Shown one piece after another: positions 35,491 through 44,638 of a stretch of DNA of 64,000 nucleotides. Positions within the stretch are counted from its first letter, which is position 1. The number at the start of each line of letters is the position of its first letter. The notes under the pieces are model-generated. The model made no database searches, was not told the origin of the DNA, and saw nothing but the letters and a program-made list of their open reading frames with translations. Source of the stretch: Verrucomicrobiota bacterium (GTDB lineage: Bacteria; Verrucomicrobiota; Verrucomicrobiia; Opitutales; Intestinicryptomonadaceae); NCBI GenBank assembly GCA_023450935.1, contig JAEXGH010000016.1, forward strand, positions 151,863-215,862, given 5' to 3'. The position numbers were made by a program, and so were the translations under genes.

Positions 35491-37278
35491 ATGAAAAAGA
35501 CAACAAAAGCCCCCTCTCAAACACGACTCCCCGCCCCTATGAAAGGCGCGGATGTCCTCGTTAAATGTTTGGAAAACGAGGGCGTAGACACGCTTTTTGC
35601 ATACCCCGGCGGGCAGTCGATAGACCTGCACGAAGCGTTTTCGCACTCGAAGAAAATCCGCGTAATACTCCCCCGCCACGAGCAGGGTTGCGGGTTTATG
35701 GCGCAGGGTTATGCGCGCTCAACCGGCAAAGTCGGCGTATGCATGGCGACGAGCGGCCCGGGGGCAATGAATTTGCTCACGACAATTTCCGACGCGTTTA
35801 TGGACAGCATTCCGATGGTTGCAATCACCGGACAGGTGTTCCAGTCGCTCATAGGCAAAAGCGCGTTTCAGGAAACCGACGTGTTCGGCATGACGCTGCC
35901 CGTCGTAAAGCACAGTTATTTGGTGCTCAATGCCGAGGACATTCCGCAAATCATAAAGGAGGCGTTCCTCATCGCAAAAAGCGGACGCCCGGGACCGGTT
36001 GTAATCGACCTGCCCAAAGACGTCCAGCAGAAGGTGTTCACGCCCGACTTCGACGCGAAGCCGGATCTTCCGGGGCTGCCGAAAATTCCGCATGCCTCCG
36101 ACGAACAGCTGCTTGAGCTGCTCGATTTGGTTTCTAAGGCAAAACGCCCCGTGGTCTACACGGGCGGCGGCGTAATTTCCGCGGAGGCTTCGAAAGAATT
36201 GCGCGAATGGACCGACATGCTCAACCTCCCAGTGGCGACAACGCTCATGGGCGTGGGCGCGGTGGAGCCGTTCGAGGAAAAGAATTTATACTGGTTCGGA
36301 ATGCACGGAACGGTTGCCGGCAACAGGGCGGTGCTTGAATCCGATCTGCTCGTCGCAATTGGCGCTCGCTTCTCCGACAGAATCACGGGCACGGTAAGCA
36401 AATTCGCCCCCCACGCGAAAATCGCGCATATCGATATCGACGTTGCCGAGCAGAACAAGAACGTCAAGGTCAACCTCGCGATAAATTCCGACGTGAAGTT
36501 CGCCCTCAAAAGACTCGTGGAGCTGACAAAAAAAGCAAAGTTCGCCAAGCCGGACGTCAAAGAATGGCTCGCGCACATAAAAGACATAAAAAGACAGTTC
36601 AACTATCCCTTTGCCTACCGCAACCGCAAGCACATCACGGCGCAGGAGGCAATCTTGACGCTCTACCATGTAAGCAAGGGCGAACTTACCATTACAACGG
36701 GCGTGGGGCAGCACCAAATGTGGACGCCGCAAAACTATATTTTCACGAAGCCCCGCCAATTCCTGAGCTCGCTCGGGGCGGGCACAATGGGCTTCGGCCT
36801 GCCCGCGGCGTTGGGCGCGAAAGTAGCGAACCCGAAGGCGGAGGTAGTAGACATCGACGGCGACGGTTCTTTCCAGATGAACATTCAGGAAATGGCGACC
36901 GCTGTTGCGGAAAATATCCCCGTAAAGGTAATGCTGATTAACAACCAGTTTCTGGGAATGGTCATGCAGTGGCAGGACCTGCTCTTCAAGGGCAACTACG
37001 CAAACACGATTCTTTCGCTCGACAAAAACAATCAGGGCGGTCCGGAAAACATCGACGCAATCTACCCGAACTACTGCAAGATTGCCGAAGGCTACGCTTG
37101 GGACTGCGCGCGCGTGTTCAGAAAAGAGGACCTAGAGGACGCGGTGAAGAAAATGTTGGCTTCGAAAAAGCCGTATCTGCTCGAAGTGATAACGGAGCAC
37201 GACGAACACGTTTTGCCGTTCATTCCGCCGGGGAAATCGGCGGAGGAAATAATAACAGTTCAACCCGTAAAAAAATAA
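35491..37278 (+). CDS. ilvB: Acetolactate synthase large subunit, biosynthetic type
   Basis: First common step of branched-chain amino acid synthesis, TPP- and FAD-dependent. 595 aa. TPP-binding pyrimidine domain with LFAYPGGQSIDLHEAF and LPRHEQGCGFMAQGYARSTG (catalytic Glu of RHEQ), central FAD domain, and a PP domain with VDIDGDGSFQMNIQEM and INNQFLGMVMQWQ (around residue 470-490). No regulatory subunit gene (ilvN) follows; the next gene is a cyclophilin 4 bases on. RVTGE-type activity tail is absent, so it is not a catabolic AlsS by eye. Confidence 0.94.
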   Translation: MKKTTKAPSQTRLPAPMKGADVLVKCLENEGVDTLFAYPGGQSIDLHEAFSHSKKIRVILPRHEQGCGFMAQGYARSTGKVGVCMATSGPGAMNLLTTISDAFMDSIPMVAITGQVFQSLIGKSAFQETDVFGMTLPVVKHSYLVLNAEDIPQIIKEAFLIAKSGRPGPVVIDLPKDVQQKVFTPDFDAKPDLPGLPKIPHASDEQLLELLDLVSKAKRPVVYTGGGVISAEASKELREWTDMLNLPVATTLMGVGAVEPFEEKNLYWFGMHGTVAGNRAVLESDLLVAIGARFSDRITGTVSKFAPHAKIAHIDIDVAEQNKNVKVNLAINSDVKFALKRLVELTKKAKFAKPDVKEWLAHIKDIKRQFNYPFAYRNRKHITAQEAILTLYHVSKGELTITTGVGQHQMWTPQNYIFTKPRQFLSSLGAGTMGFGLPAALGAKVANPKAEVVDIDGDGSFQMNIQEMATAVAENIPVKVMLINNQFLGMVMQWQDLLFKGNYANTILSLDKNNQGGPENIDAIYPNYCKIAEGYAWDCARVFRKEDLEDAVKKMLASKKPYLLEVITEHDEHVLPFIPPGKSAEEIITVQPVKK

Positions 37279-37282
37279 CGAT

Positions 37283-37756
37283 ATGCAAGACACATTTGTG
37301 ACAATTAAGACAAACCGCGGCGACATAAAGATAAAGCTCTATCCGGCTGTCGCCCCCAAAACGTGCGAAAATTTCACGACCCTCGCCAAAAAAGGCTACT
37401 ACGATGGCGTGATATTCCACCGCGTCATAAAGGACTTCATGATTCAGGGCGGCGACCCGACGGACACGGGCTGCGGCGGGCAGTCGTGCTGGGGCGGAAC
37501 GTTTGAAGACGAATGCTCTCCCGACGTTTCGTTCGACAAAAAAGGCCTTTTGGCAATGGCGAACGCCGGCCCCGGAACAAACGGCAGCCAGTTCTTCATT
37601 ACAACAACGCTCACGCCGTGGCTTCATATGCACCATACGATTTTCGGCGAAGTAGTGGAGGGCTACGATGTTGTCGAGAAAATCGAGAACTGCCAAACGG
37701 GCTTTATGGACAAACCCGTTCAGGAGCAGAAAATCCTCTCGGTTGAAGTGCTTTAA
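37283..37756 (+). CDS. Cyclophilin-type peptidyl-prolyl isomerase
   Basis: 157-aa soluble cyclophilin catalysing cis-trans isomerisation of Pro bonds. Family pattern intact: GDIKIKLYP, ENFTTLAKKGYYDGVIFHRVIKDFM split into YDGVIFHRVI and FMIQGGDPTDTGCGG (active-site Arg and Phe), LLAMANAGPGTNGSQFFIT (GSQFFIT is the hallmark), and TIFGEVVEGYDVVEKIE. No signal peptide, so cytoplasmic. Lies 4 bases downstream of ilvB and is closed by a terminator. Confidence 0.95.
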   Translation: MQDTFVTIKTNRGDIKIKLYPAVAPKTCENFTTLAKKGYYDGVIFHRVIKDFMIQGGDPTDTGCGGQSCWGGTFEDECSPDVSFDKKGLLAMANAGPGTNGSQFFITTTLTPWLHMHHTIFGEVVEGYDVVEKIENCQTGFMDKPVQEQKILSVEVL

Positions 37757-37773
37757 AAAGCGGAAACGCAAAG

Positions 37774-37804
37774 GGCGGAACATATGTTGTTCCGCCTTTT
37801 TTTG
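37774..37804 (+). terminator. Terminator after ilvB-cyclophilin
   Basis: GGCGGAACA (37774-37782) and TGTTCCGCC (37788-37796), loop of five, followed by eight T. A textbook intrinsic terminator. Confidence 0.92.
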
Positions 37805-37819
37805 TGTGTCGAAAAAAAA

Positions 37820-37848
37820 TTGACTGTTAAGAATAGCACAACTATACG
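37820..37848 (+). promoter_or_regulatory. Promoter of the GH2 gene
   Basis: TTGACT (37820-37825), 17-base spacer, TATACG (37843-37848). Five and four of six consensus positions. The gene starts 27 bases later. Confidence 0.65.
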
Positions 37849-37875
37849 TCTGTTCTTCGACACGGAAATTTATAT

Positions 37876-40323
37876 ATGAAGAAACTAACTGCGACAACAC
37901 TCATTGCATTGTTGGCAGCTTCGACAGTCTTCGGAGGGAGGAAAACATCGCAACTGCGCGATTGGCATTTCAACCTCGGCGACGCCACCGATGCAAAAAA
38001 CGAAAACTTCGACTGTTCCCGTTGGGAAAAAGTCCGTATTCCGCACGATTGGGCTATAGACAAGCCTTTCGACATGAACATAGACATTCAATATGTCAAG
38101 GTGGAAGCCGACGGAGACAAAACCTACAAACTGCGGACGGGACGCACGGGCGCGTTGCCCTGTTTCGGGGTAGGCTGGTATAGAACATCGTTCGAGCTCG
38201 ACAAAGAGGAAGCGCAAAAACGCGTTTTTCTGGAGTTCGACGGCGCAATGAGTTTGGCGAAAATCTACATAAATTCGGAATTGGCGGGTGAACGCCCCTA
38301 CGGGTATTCGTCTTTCTGCGTTGACGCTACGAATTTCGTGAAGGCGGGCAAAAACCAAGTTGCCGTGCGCCTCGACAACAAAGAACAGTCTTCGCGCTGG
38401 TATCCGGGTGCTGGGCTTTACAGATTTGTCCGCGTTGTGGTAAAGGAAAATTCGCACATAAAATACAACGGGGTTTTTGCGACTACCCCGAACGTATCGG
38501 CGGATTCCGCCACGGTGAAAATCGAAACAGAAGTGGAAAACCCCGACAAGTTGTCGGTTGAACACAAAATTTTCGACAAAAACAAAAAGCTTGTTGCAAA
38601 AACAAAAGTTCCCGCGGGTGAAACGGCATTGCTAAAAGTGGAAAAACCCGCGCTTTGGTCGCCCGACTCACCCGCGTTATACACGCTGAAAACTTCGCTT
38701 GTAAGCGGCGGTAAAACGTTGGACGAAGTATCGACGCGCATAGGCATTCGCTCAATAAGCTTTTCGGCGGTAGACGGATTCAAGCTCAACGGAAGATACA
38801 CGTCGCTGAAGGGAGTGTGCCTGCACCACGACTTGGGCCCAATCGGCACGGCTACGAACGTTTCGGCAATACGCAGACAGTTTGAAATACTCAAGGAAAT
38901 GGGCTGCAACGCAATCCGCACCACGCACAATCCGCCCTCGCCCGAATTTCTCGACCTCTGCGACGAATTGGGGTTCCTTGTAGAAGCAGAAGCTTTCGAC
39001 GAATGGAAACACGCCAAAAACAGGAACGGTTATTGGCGTTATTTCGACGAATGGGCGAAGCGCGATTTGACCGACTTTGTCCGGCGCGACCGCAACCACC
39101 CCAGCATAATTCTCTGGAGCGCGGGCAACGAAATACCCGACATCGTCAAGCCCGATGGAATCGGCACTGCGAAAATGTTGGTCGATACGTTCCACGCGCT
39201 CGATAACACGCGCCCCGTCACGGTGGGCATAAACTACGGCAGGCAGGTTTTCAGCCAAGGCAATGGCGAATTCGCGAAAATTTTCGACGTTGTGGGTGTA
39301 AACTACAACCCGTGGACTTGCCGCGACACCATTCCGAAGAAATTCCCCGAAATGATTGTCCACGGCAGCGAAACCGCCTCTACGGTGAGTTCGCGCGGAA
39401 TATACCACCTGCCGCTTAAAAAATTCAAGGCGGACATTATCTCCAAAAAAATGCCGTTCAGTCCCGACTACCAAATGTCGAGCTTCGACACCGAAGCCCC
39501 GCCGTGGGCGCAAATTCTCGACGAACAATTCTACATACTCGACAAAAACAAAAAGCTGATCGGCGAATTCGTCTGGACGGGGTTCGACTACCTCGGCGAA
39601 CCCACCCCGTTCAACCCCGGCACGCCCGCGAGAAGCTCTTATTTCGGGATTGTCGATTTGGCGGGATTCCCGAAAGACCGCTTCTATTTCTACCAGTCGC
39701 GCTGGAACGAAAAAGCGGAGGTTCTGCACATACTGCCGCACTGGAACTGGGAGGGACGCGAGGGCAAACCGATTCCCGTAATTTGCTACTCAAACTTCCC
39801 CGAAGTAGAGGTTTTCCTAAACGGGAAATCGTTCGGCAAACGCAGGCTCGACCCGAATTCGCCCGAACTGCTGAAACGCTACCGCTTCATTTGGGACGAA
39901 ATCCCCTACGAGGCGGGCGAATTGAAAGCCGTAGCCTACGACGCCGCGGGCAACAAAAAGCTCGAAAAAGTCGTCAAAACATCGGGGCAACCCGCCGCCG
40001 TAAAATTCGAAATAAAACACTCGAAATTGTCGGCGAACCCAGACGAACTGATTTTTGTGGAAATGTCGGTCGTAGACAAGGACGGCAATTTCTGCCCGAC
40101 GGCGACGCCGATGTTGTTCGTGAAAGTGGACGGCGCGGGCAGATTGCTTGCGCTGTGCAACGGCGACGCCACAGACCAGACCGCTTTTTCCTCCAACTAC
40201 ATGAAGGCTTTTAGCGGCAAGCTCTTGGCGGTGTTAAAGCCGACGGGGGAAGCGGGCGAAATAAAAATCCACACAATCAGTATGAATTTAAAGCCGTCTT
40301 TTATTTCGGTAAAAACGAAATAA
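37876..40323 (+). CDS. Secreted glycoside hydrolase family 2 (beta-galactosidase-like)
   Basis: 815 aa. Signal peptide (MKKLTATTLIALLAASTVFG). GH2 sugar-binding domain (IPHDWAIDKPF; YKLRTGRTGALPCFGVGWYR), immunoglobulin-like domain, then a TIM barrel with GCNAIRTTHNPPSPEFLDLCDELGF. The acid/base is Glu419 in SAGNEIPD and the nucleophile Glu499 in HGSETAS. A C-terminal DUF4982-type module (HILPHWNW, YSNFPEVEVFLNG) and a last Ig-like domain follow, as in many gut beta-galactosidases and beta-glucuronidases. Own promoter; convergent with GH28. Exact substrate undetermined. Confidence 0.93.
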   Translation: MKKLTATTLIALLAASTVFGGRKTSQLRDWHFNLGDATDAKNENFDCSRWEKVRIPHDWAIDKPFDMNIDIQYVKVEADGDKTYKLRTGRTGALPCFGVGWYRTSFELDKEEAQKRVFLEFDGAMSLAKIYINSELAGERPYGYSSFCVDATNFVKAGKNQVAVRLDNKEQSSRWYPGAGLYRFVRVVVKENSHIKYNGVFATTPNVSADSATVKIETEVENPDKLSVEHKIFDKNKKLVAKTKVPAGETALLKVEKPALWSPDSPALYTLKTSLVSGGKTLDEVSTRIGIRSISFSAVDGFKLNGRYTSLKGVCLHHDLGPIGTATNVSAIRRQFEILKEMGCNAIRTTHNPPSPEFLDLCDELGFLVEAEAFDEWKHAKNRNGYWRYFDEWAKRDLTDFVRRDRNHPSIILWSAGNEIPDIVKPDGIGTAKMLVDTFHALDNTRPVTVGINYGRQVFSQGNGEFAKIFDVVGVNYNPWTCRDTIPKKFPEMIVHGSETASTVSSRGIYHLPLKKFKADIISKKMPFSPDYQMSSFDTEAPPWAQILDEQFYILDKNKKLIGEFVWTGFDYLGEPTPFNPGTPARSSYFGIVDLAGFPKDRFYFYQSRWNEKAEVLHILPHWNWEGREGKPIPVICYSNFPEVEVFLNGKSFGKRRLDPNSPELLKRYRFIWDEIPYEAGELKAVAYDAAGNKKLEKVVKTSGQPAAVKFEIKHSKLSANPDELIFVEMSVVDKDGNFCPTATPMLFVKVDGAGRLLALCNGDATDQTAFSSNYMKAFSGKLLAVLKPTGEAGEIKIHTISMNLKPSFISVKTK

Positions 40324-40348
40324 ACACTGCGTAAAAAAAGCGGTTGCC

Positions 40349-40395
40349 TCAAAAAAAAACGGCGTCGGGTTTTTCATAGCCCGCGCCGTTTTTCG
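40349..40395. terminator. Bidirectional terminator between GH2 and GH28
   Basis: AACGGCG-T-CGGG (40358-40369) pairs with CCCGCGCCGTT (40380-40390) with one bulge. T runs on both strands: TTTTTCG after the stem on plus, about nine T on minus. Placed 26-72 bases past the GH2 stop and 16 before the GH28 stop. Confidence 0.8.
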
Positions 40396-40410
40396 TTTTC
40401 TGCAAAGCCG

Positions 40411-41766
40411 CTATTTTACTGGGTGGGTGTTGATGTAGACGTTTTCGAACTCAAGCCCGTCCACGGCGTCGCGGTTTTGCAAGCCAGACTTCTTTTCCCT
40501 AAACGTGCAGTTTTGGATTTTGAAATTTTTCAAACGATATTTGTCGGATTTTTCGACCGAAAAGAACGTTCCGCAATCGAGCGCAACGGCAAGCAAACTG
40601 ACATTTTCGCAAACGGAAAGCGGCATATCGGCGCGTTCCGCCTTTTCGTAATACTGTGTCCACGGGCGAAGATGTATTACGCCGCCCGAAACGCTTCCGT
40701 TGATGCGCGCAACTTCGACGTATTCGTAATGCTGCGGGGTGTCGGGGCGCATTTTGAAGTAGAGAAGCCGCCACGCGCCGTCAACGGTGCAGTCCTGAAA
40801 AATTACGTTGCGGCAGTGGACGGACTCGCTGCCGAAAGTCAGCGCGCTGTGGACATCGACAAACACGCAGTTGCGGATAATTATATCGAAGTTAGGGCCG
40901 TTTGCAGGGTCTTTGTCGGCAAAAGTTCCCTTGCCGCCCTTGAGCACCACGCCGTCGTCGTTGACCGATATGTAGCAGCCGTCAACGAGAACGTCGGAGC
41001 ACGCGTCTAAGTCGATTGCGTCGGAGCTCGGGGCTTTGAGCGCGCCTTTTGTGGGGGCGATCATTTTCGCGGAAAGAATTTTCACGCGGCTGCACTTGTA
41101 GAAGTGTGTCGTCCAAAAGCCCGAATTTTTGAAGGTTGTGTCGGCTATTGTTATGTCGTCGGAATTTGATACGTAGAGCAGGCGCGGGCGGAGGGTGTCG
41201 AGGTTGCGCCCCTGCGGGCGGACCTTCAGGCGCAGCCAAAAGTCGCGCCAAAAGCGCGCGCCGTTGCCGTCGATTGTTCCCCCGCCGAAAATCTTGAAAC
41301 CCGAAGCGTTGTCGGCGTTGATTAGCGCGCAAAAATACGGAATTGTCTGCCCCTCGGCGCGCGTAGTTTTTATCGGGTAGTCGGAAATATCGTCCGACCC
41401 CCTGATTGTGGCGTCTGTGTCTACATAAAGCGAAACGCCTTTCGGGAAAAACAGCGCGCCCGTATTGTAGACGCCCTTCGGGAACACAACCAGCCCGCCG
41501 CCTTCCGCAGCGGCTTTATCGATAACCACCTGTATTGCCGACGTCTGCAATTCGGGGGCGTCGGGCTTCACGCCCAAGCGGGAAACATCGTATTTTAGGG
41601 GGAAATCGTCAAGCGAAGGTTTGTCGGCATTGAAAAACCAGCCCGATACGGGCGTGCCGTCGGGGAAGTTCGACGGCGTTGCGGAAAAGAATTTCCGCCC
41701 CTGCGCACCGAAGGCAATGCACGCGCAAAAAACGGCGAGCAACGGGAAAATCCGCTTGAGCTTCAT
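40411..41766 (-). CDS. Secreted glycoside hydrolase family 28 (polygalacturonase-like)
   Basis: 451-aa pectinase-type enzyme. Signal peptide (MKLKRIFPLLAVFCACIAFG), then a right-handed beta-helix: GKGVYNTGALFFPKGVSLYV, GGGTIDGNGARFWRDF, NSDDITIADTTFKNSGFWTT, SSDAIDLDACSDVLVDGCYI and ISVNDDGVVLKGGKG. Asp249/252 and Asp270/271 are the expected catalytic acids. LTFGSES replaces the fungal GHG triad region, as in other bacterial members that act on rhamnogalacturonan or oligogalacturonides. 19 bases after the BI-1 gene. Suggests pectin use in a plant-fed gut. Confidence 0.92.
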   Translation of the reverse strand: MKLKRIFPLLAVFCACIAFGAQGRKFFSATPSNFPDGTPVSGWFFNADKPSLDDFPLKYDVSRLGVKPDAPELQTSAIQVVIDKAAAEGGGLVVFPKGVYNTGALFFPKGVSLYVDTDATIRGSDDISDYPIKTTRAEGQTIPYFCALINADNASGFKIFGGGTIDGNGARFWRDFWLRLKVRPQGRNLDTLRPRLLYVSNSDDITIADTTFKNSGFWTTHFYKCSRVKILSAKMIAPTKGALKAPSSDAIDLDACSDVLVDGCYISVNDDGVVLKGGKGTFADKDPANGPNFDIIIRNCVFVDVHSALTFGSESVHCRNVIFQDCTVDGAWRLLYFKMRPDTPQHYEYVEVARINGSVSGGVIHLRPWTQYYEKAERADMPLSVCENVSLLAVALDCGTFFSVEKSDKYRLKNFKIQNCTFREKKSGLQNRDAVDGLEFENVYINTHPVK

Positions 41767-41785
41767 CGCAACCCCCTTTGAAAAA

Positions 41786-42475
41786 TCAGTCGCGCCGCGA
41801 CATCAAAAACTGGAGAATATACCAAAACATCAGCGCGATTGACGCAAACAAGCCCAACGCCGCGGCTACGTATTGGTCGTTTTCGTATTGGCGCAAAACC
41901 GCGCTTGTGTTATACAAAAGCGCGAACGCCGCAAACACAATCATCGCCCCAGAGAACCACAGCCCGAGCCCGAACCCGAACAGTATTGCGCAGACTATTA
42001 TTCCCAAAGCGACAAAGGAGGCTATCGTCAAAATTCCGCCGAGGAACGAAAAGTCTTTCCCCGATATTACCGCGTATGCCGTAACCCCTCCGGAAAGTGC
42101 CGCGGTGAGTATCGCCGCCTGAGGGATTACGTCGGGCGCGTATTGGTCGGCAAGCAGAATCAGCGGAAGGAATATCACCGCCTCGGCGATTACGTAAAGG
42201 TATAGCCCCGCGTATTGTTTGCCCACGTCCCCGCGCGAAAACGTCCACGAGTTGGCTACCCACGAAACTGCCATAAATGCAATCATCACTATCAGCCAAT
42301 TTTTGCCGCCCACCATTCGCGCCGCCAAATCTACCGCGGGCTGCCACGACATCAAAAGCCACTCCAAAAACACGAAAACCGCAAACGCGGCCGCCAAATT
42401 CAGGTAGCACTTTCTGATAAATTCGCCCCGCGCCGAAACCACGGAACGCTCCGAATAAATTCCATTGTTGTTCAT
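41786..42475 (-). CDS. Bax inhibitor-1/YccA family membrane protein
   Basis: 229 aa with seven predicted membrane helices. The pattern LYLYVIAEAVIFLPLILLAD, TAALSGGVTAYAVISGKDF and ALYNTSAVLRQYENDQYVAA fits the UPF0005/TMBIM family, whose bacterial members conduct Ca2+ (BsYetJ) or modulate FtsH (YccA). The C-terminal Asp-rich loop that senses pH in YetJ is present as YENDQ. Start at 42475 begins MNNNGIYSERSVV. Upstream of GH28 by 19 bases and divergent from rph. Confidence 0.85.
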   Translation of the reverse strand: MNNNGIYSERSVVSARGEFIRKCYLNLAAAFAVFVFLEWLLMSWQPAVDLAARMVGGKNWLIVMIAFMAVSWVANSWTFSRGDVGKQYAGLYLYVIAEAVIFLPLILLADQYAPDVIPQAAILTAALSGGVTAYAVISGKDFSFLGGILTIASFVALGIIVCAILFGFGLGLWFSGAMIVFAAFALLYNTSAVLRQYENDQYVAAALGLFASIALMFWYILQFLMSRRD

Positions 42476-42560
42476 GATGCCATACGATTACCAAATCGGG
42501 CGGAAAATTAAAGATAAAAATATCTGGAAAAAACCGCCCTTTTGTATAGCGTCAAAATAT

Positions 42561-43328
42561 ATGGAAAATAAAGCGGACATTTCTACAGACTGTTTGCGTT
42601 TCGACGGACGCAAACCGGACGAACTCAGAAAAATATCGTTCACACCGAACATAGCCCCCAACGCAACGGGCTCAGTCTTGGCGGTTTTCGGAAACACGCA
42701 GGTTATTTGCGCGGCGACCGTCGAAAAGAAGGTCCCCTCTTGGATGAACGCCCAAGCCGCCACAAAAGGCTGGATGAGCGCGGAGTATTCGATGCTTCCA
42801 TATGCGACGCTCACGCGCAAGCAACGCCCCGTATCGGCGGGCAAACAGGACGGGCGTTCGGTGGAAATCCAGCGGCTCATAGGGAGGTCGATGCGCGCGG
42901 TTGCCGATTTGGACAAGCTTGCCGGACACACACTCTGGATTGACTGCGACGTTCTCCAAGCCGACGGCGGCACGCGAACGGCGTCGATTAACGGCGCGTT
43001 TGTTGCGGCGAAAATCGCGGTTGCAAAGTTAATCGCCGCGGGCGAAATTCAGGAAGATCCCTTCACAGACTCCGTTGCGGCAATCAGCGTGGGAATGTTC
43101 GGCGGAAGGCCGGTACTTGACCTGCCGTATCTCGAAGACCGCGACGCCGATGTAGATGCGAACGTAGTTATGACGGGCTCGGAGAAATTCGTCGAAGTTC
43201 AAATGTCGGGCGAAGAGGCGGTTTTCGACGGCGACGAATTGGCGAAGCTGCTTTCGCTTGCAAAAAAGGGAATCGGCGAAATCACGAAACTTCAACAACA
43301 AACCATCAGAAAGGCTCTCGATGAATAA
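42561..43328 (+). CDS. rph: Ribonuclease PH
   Basis: Phosphorolytic 3'-5' exoribonuclease that trims tRNA 3' ends. 255 aa, standard. FDGRKPDELRKISF, SVLAVFGNTQVICAATVEKK, GWMSAEYSMLPYAT, QDGRSVEIQRLIGRSMRAV and IDCDVLQADGGTRTASINGA are the family's phosphate- and RNA-binding blocks. The ATG at 42561 gives MENKADIS and the normal start; 42465 would add 32 residues antisense-like in composition. The last eight bases overlap the next gene. Confidence 0.96.
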   Translation: MENKADISTDCLRFDGRKPDELRKISFTPNIAPNATGSVLAVFGNTQVICAATVEKKVPSWMNAQAATKGWMSAEYSMLPYATLTRKQRPVSAGKQDGRSVEIQRLIGRSMRAVADLDKLAGHTLWIDCDVLQADGGTRTASINGAFVAAKIAVAKLIAAGEIQEDPFTDSVAAISVGMFGGRPVLDLPYLEDRDADVDANVVMTGSEKFVEVQMSGEEAVFDGDELAKLLSLAKKGIGEITKLQQQTIRKALDE

Positions 43329-43635
43329 GACTGAAATGGCTCTCGCCTCTTTCCGCAGGCCCTATTCCTGCGCGCAAACCGTCTATGCGGCTTTCGCGGA
43401 TCAAATTGACCCTCAAAAAATGGACGAAATGAAACTCAACAGCGCGGGGCGCGCTCCCGACGGCATATGTGGCGCGCTGTATGCGGCGATTTCATTGCGC
43501 CCCGAATGCGCCGACGAATTCAAAGCCAAGTTTTCGCAGCTTGCCGGCGACACCCGTTGCCGCGAAATAAAGGCAGTCCACAAAACCCCATGCGAGGAAT
43601 GCGTAAAAATTGCAGCCTCTTTGCTTATTTTATAA
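43321..43635 (+). CDS. C_GCAxxG_C_C family putative redox protein
   Basis: 104 aa. The cysteine pattern fits the family: SCAQTVYAAF, then APDGICGALYAAI (GGxCGAxxA), CREIKAVHKTPCEECVKI (C...C.EC). These proteins are thought to bind an iron-sulfur or other metal centre or to act in redox. The start at 43321 overlaps the rph stop by eight bases, so the two are co-translated. Function in the cell is unknown. Confidence 0.8.
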   Translation: MNKTEMALASFRRPYSCAQTVYAAFADQIDPQKMDEMKLNSAGRAPDGICGALYAAISLRPECADEFKAKFSQLAGDTRCREIKAVHKTPCEECVKIAASLLIL

Positions 43636-43644
43636 TTTCTAAAA

Positions 43645-43880
43645 CTTTGACTTCGTTCAATGCGCCTTTGCTCCTTGTTGAAGTTGCGGAGAAAAGTAAT
43701 TTTGCTTCAGCTCAAAGACACTTCTTTGCATTACTTTAACCAATAATCAAAGGAACATCGGCTACGCCGATTGCCGCCGCTTCAGGAATAATAAAAAACG
43801 CCCCTTTAGAAATAATAAAAACTTTAATTTGGAGCAAAGCGGCATTGAATGAAGTTCAATCCGCGCCGCTTTAGGAAAAA
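43645..43880. repeat. Cluster D of covarying palindromic intergenic repeats
   Basis: Two full hairpins and one partial copy. ATCGGC-TAC-GCCGAT (43757-43771) is in reverse orientation relative to most of cluster A. ATTGAA-TGAAG-TTCAAT (43844-43860) has GCGG before it, CGCCGCTTTAGG after it, then AAAAATAAAAA, as in clusters A and C. The partial copy is TTGA...TCAA at 43647-43660 followed by TGCGCCTTTG. Lies between the convergent C_GCAxxG and EF-hand genes. Confidence 0.8.
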
Positions 43881-43888
43881 TAAAAAAT

Positions 43889-44500
43889 TTAGTCTGCGGG
43901 GGGCGGCGGAGGCGGAGTGCGCGTGCCGTCGCCAATGAGTTGTTTCATCATTGCGCGGACTTCGGGGTCGTTGAGCATTTCTTCGCGCTCCTGTTCGTCC
44001 AGACGGCCGTCGCCGTTTTTGTCGTATTTTTTTACGAGGGCGGCGCGGCGCTGCATTGCGTCTTTGAACATCGCGCGGCGTTCTTCGGCGTCGAGCTTGC
44101 CGTCGCCGTTCTTGTCAAACTTGGCGAGAACCTCCTTGGGGAGCGCGCGCTCCATGCGTTCCATCTTGCGGCGGCGCATGGCATCGAACATTTTGCGCTG
44201 TTCTTCAAGAAAGGCCGAAAGCTCTGTTTCGTCGAGCTTGCCGTCGCCGTCTTTGTCGAATTTGGCGACTACGTCTTTGGCGTGGCGAAGCCTGATTTTT
44301 TGCAGGTCGGCGCGGCGTTCCCTGAGGGCCTTGCGGGCTTCATCGCGCTCTTCGGCGTTCAGGCGGCCGTCGCCGTCTTTGTCGAACTGTTTAAGCAGCT
44401 GGATTTTTGCGGCGGTCGAAACGCATTCGTCTTTGGGAATGTCGGCAAAGGCCGGCGCGGCGAGCAATGCGCACGCCAAAACGGCGATTTTTCTTTTCAT
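43889..44500 (-). CDS. Secreted EF-hand protein with four calcium-binding loops
   Basis: 203 aa. Signal peptide (MKRKIAVLACALLAAPAFAD), then four canonical EF loops: DKDGDGRLNAEE, DKDGDGKLDETE, DKNGDGKLDAEE and DKNGDGRLDEQE, each with Asp/Asn at positions 1, 3 and 5 and Glu at 12. Helices between are Arg/Lys/Glu rich. Ends in a Pro-rich tail (GTRTPPPPPPAD). Such proteins are common in Planctomycetes and Verrucomicrobiota and presumably bind calcium in the envelope. Ends just after repeat cluster D. Confidence 0.9.
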   Translation of the reverse strand: MKRKIAVLACALLAAPAFADIPKDECVSTAAKIQLLKQFDKDGDGRLNAEERDEARKALRERRADLQKIRLRHAKDVVAKFDKDGDGKLDETELSAFLEEQRKMFDAMRRRKMERMERALPKEVLAKFDKNGDGKLDAEERRAMFKDAMQRRAALVKKYDKNGDGRLDEQEREEMLNDPEVRAMMKQLIGDGTRTPPPPPPAD

Positions 44501-44638
44501 ATTAAAACTCCTTTCTTCGGGGTTGGGGATTGTTCTACAAAGGTAAAAACGCGCTCCCGGGCGGATAGTTTCAAAATAATTTTGTTTGAATTAAACCGCG
44601 ATATGTGAAATGCTCGGCGCGTAAAAGGAATTTTTTAT

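Noticed and set aside
9545..43880. CRISPR array
   Set aside because: The repeats are short, spaced irregularly, differ in the stem and occur in both orientations. No cas gene is present.
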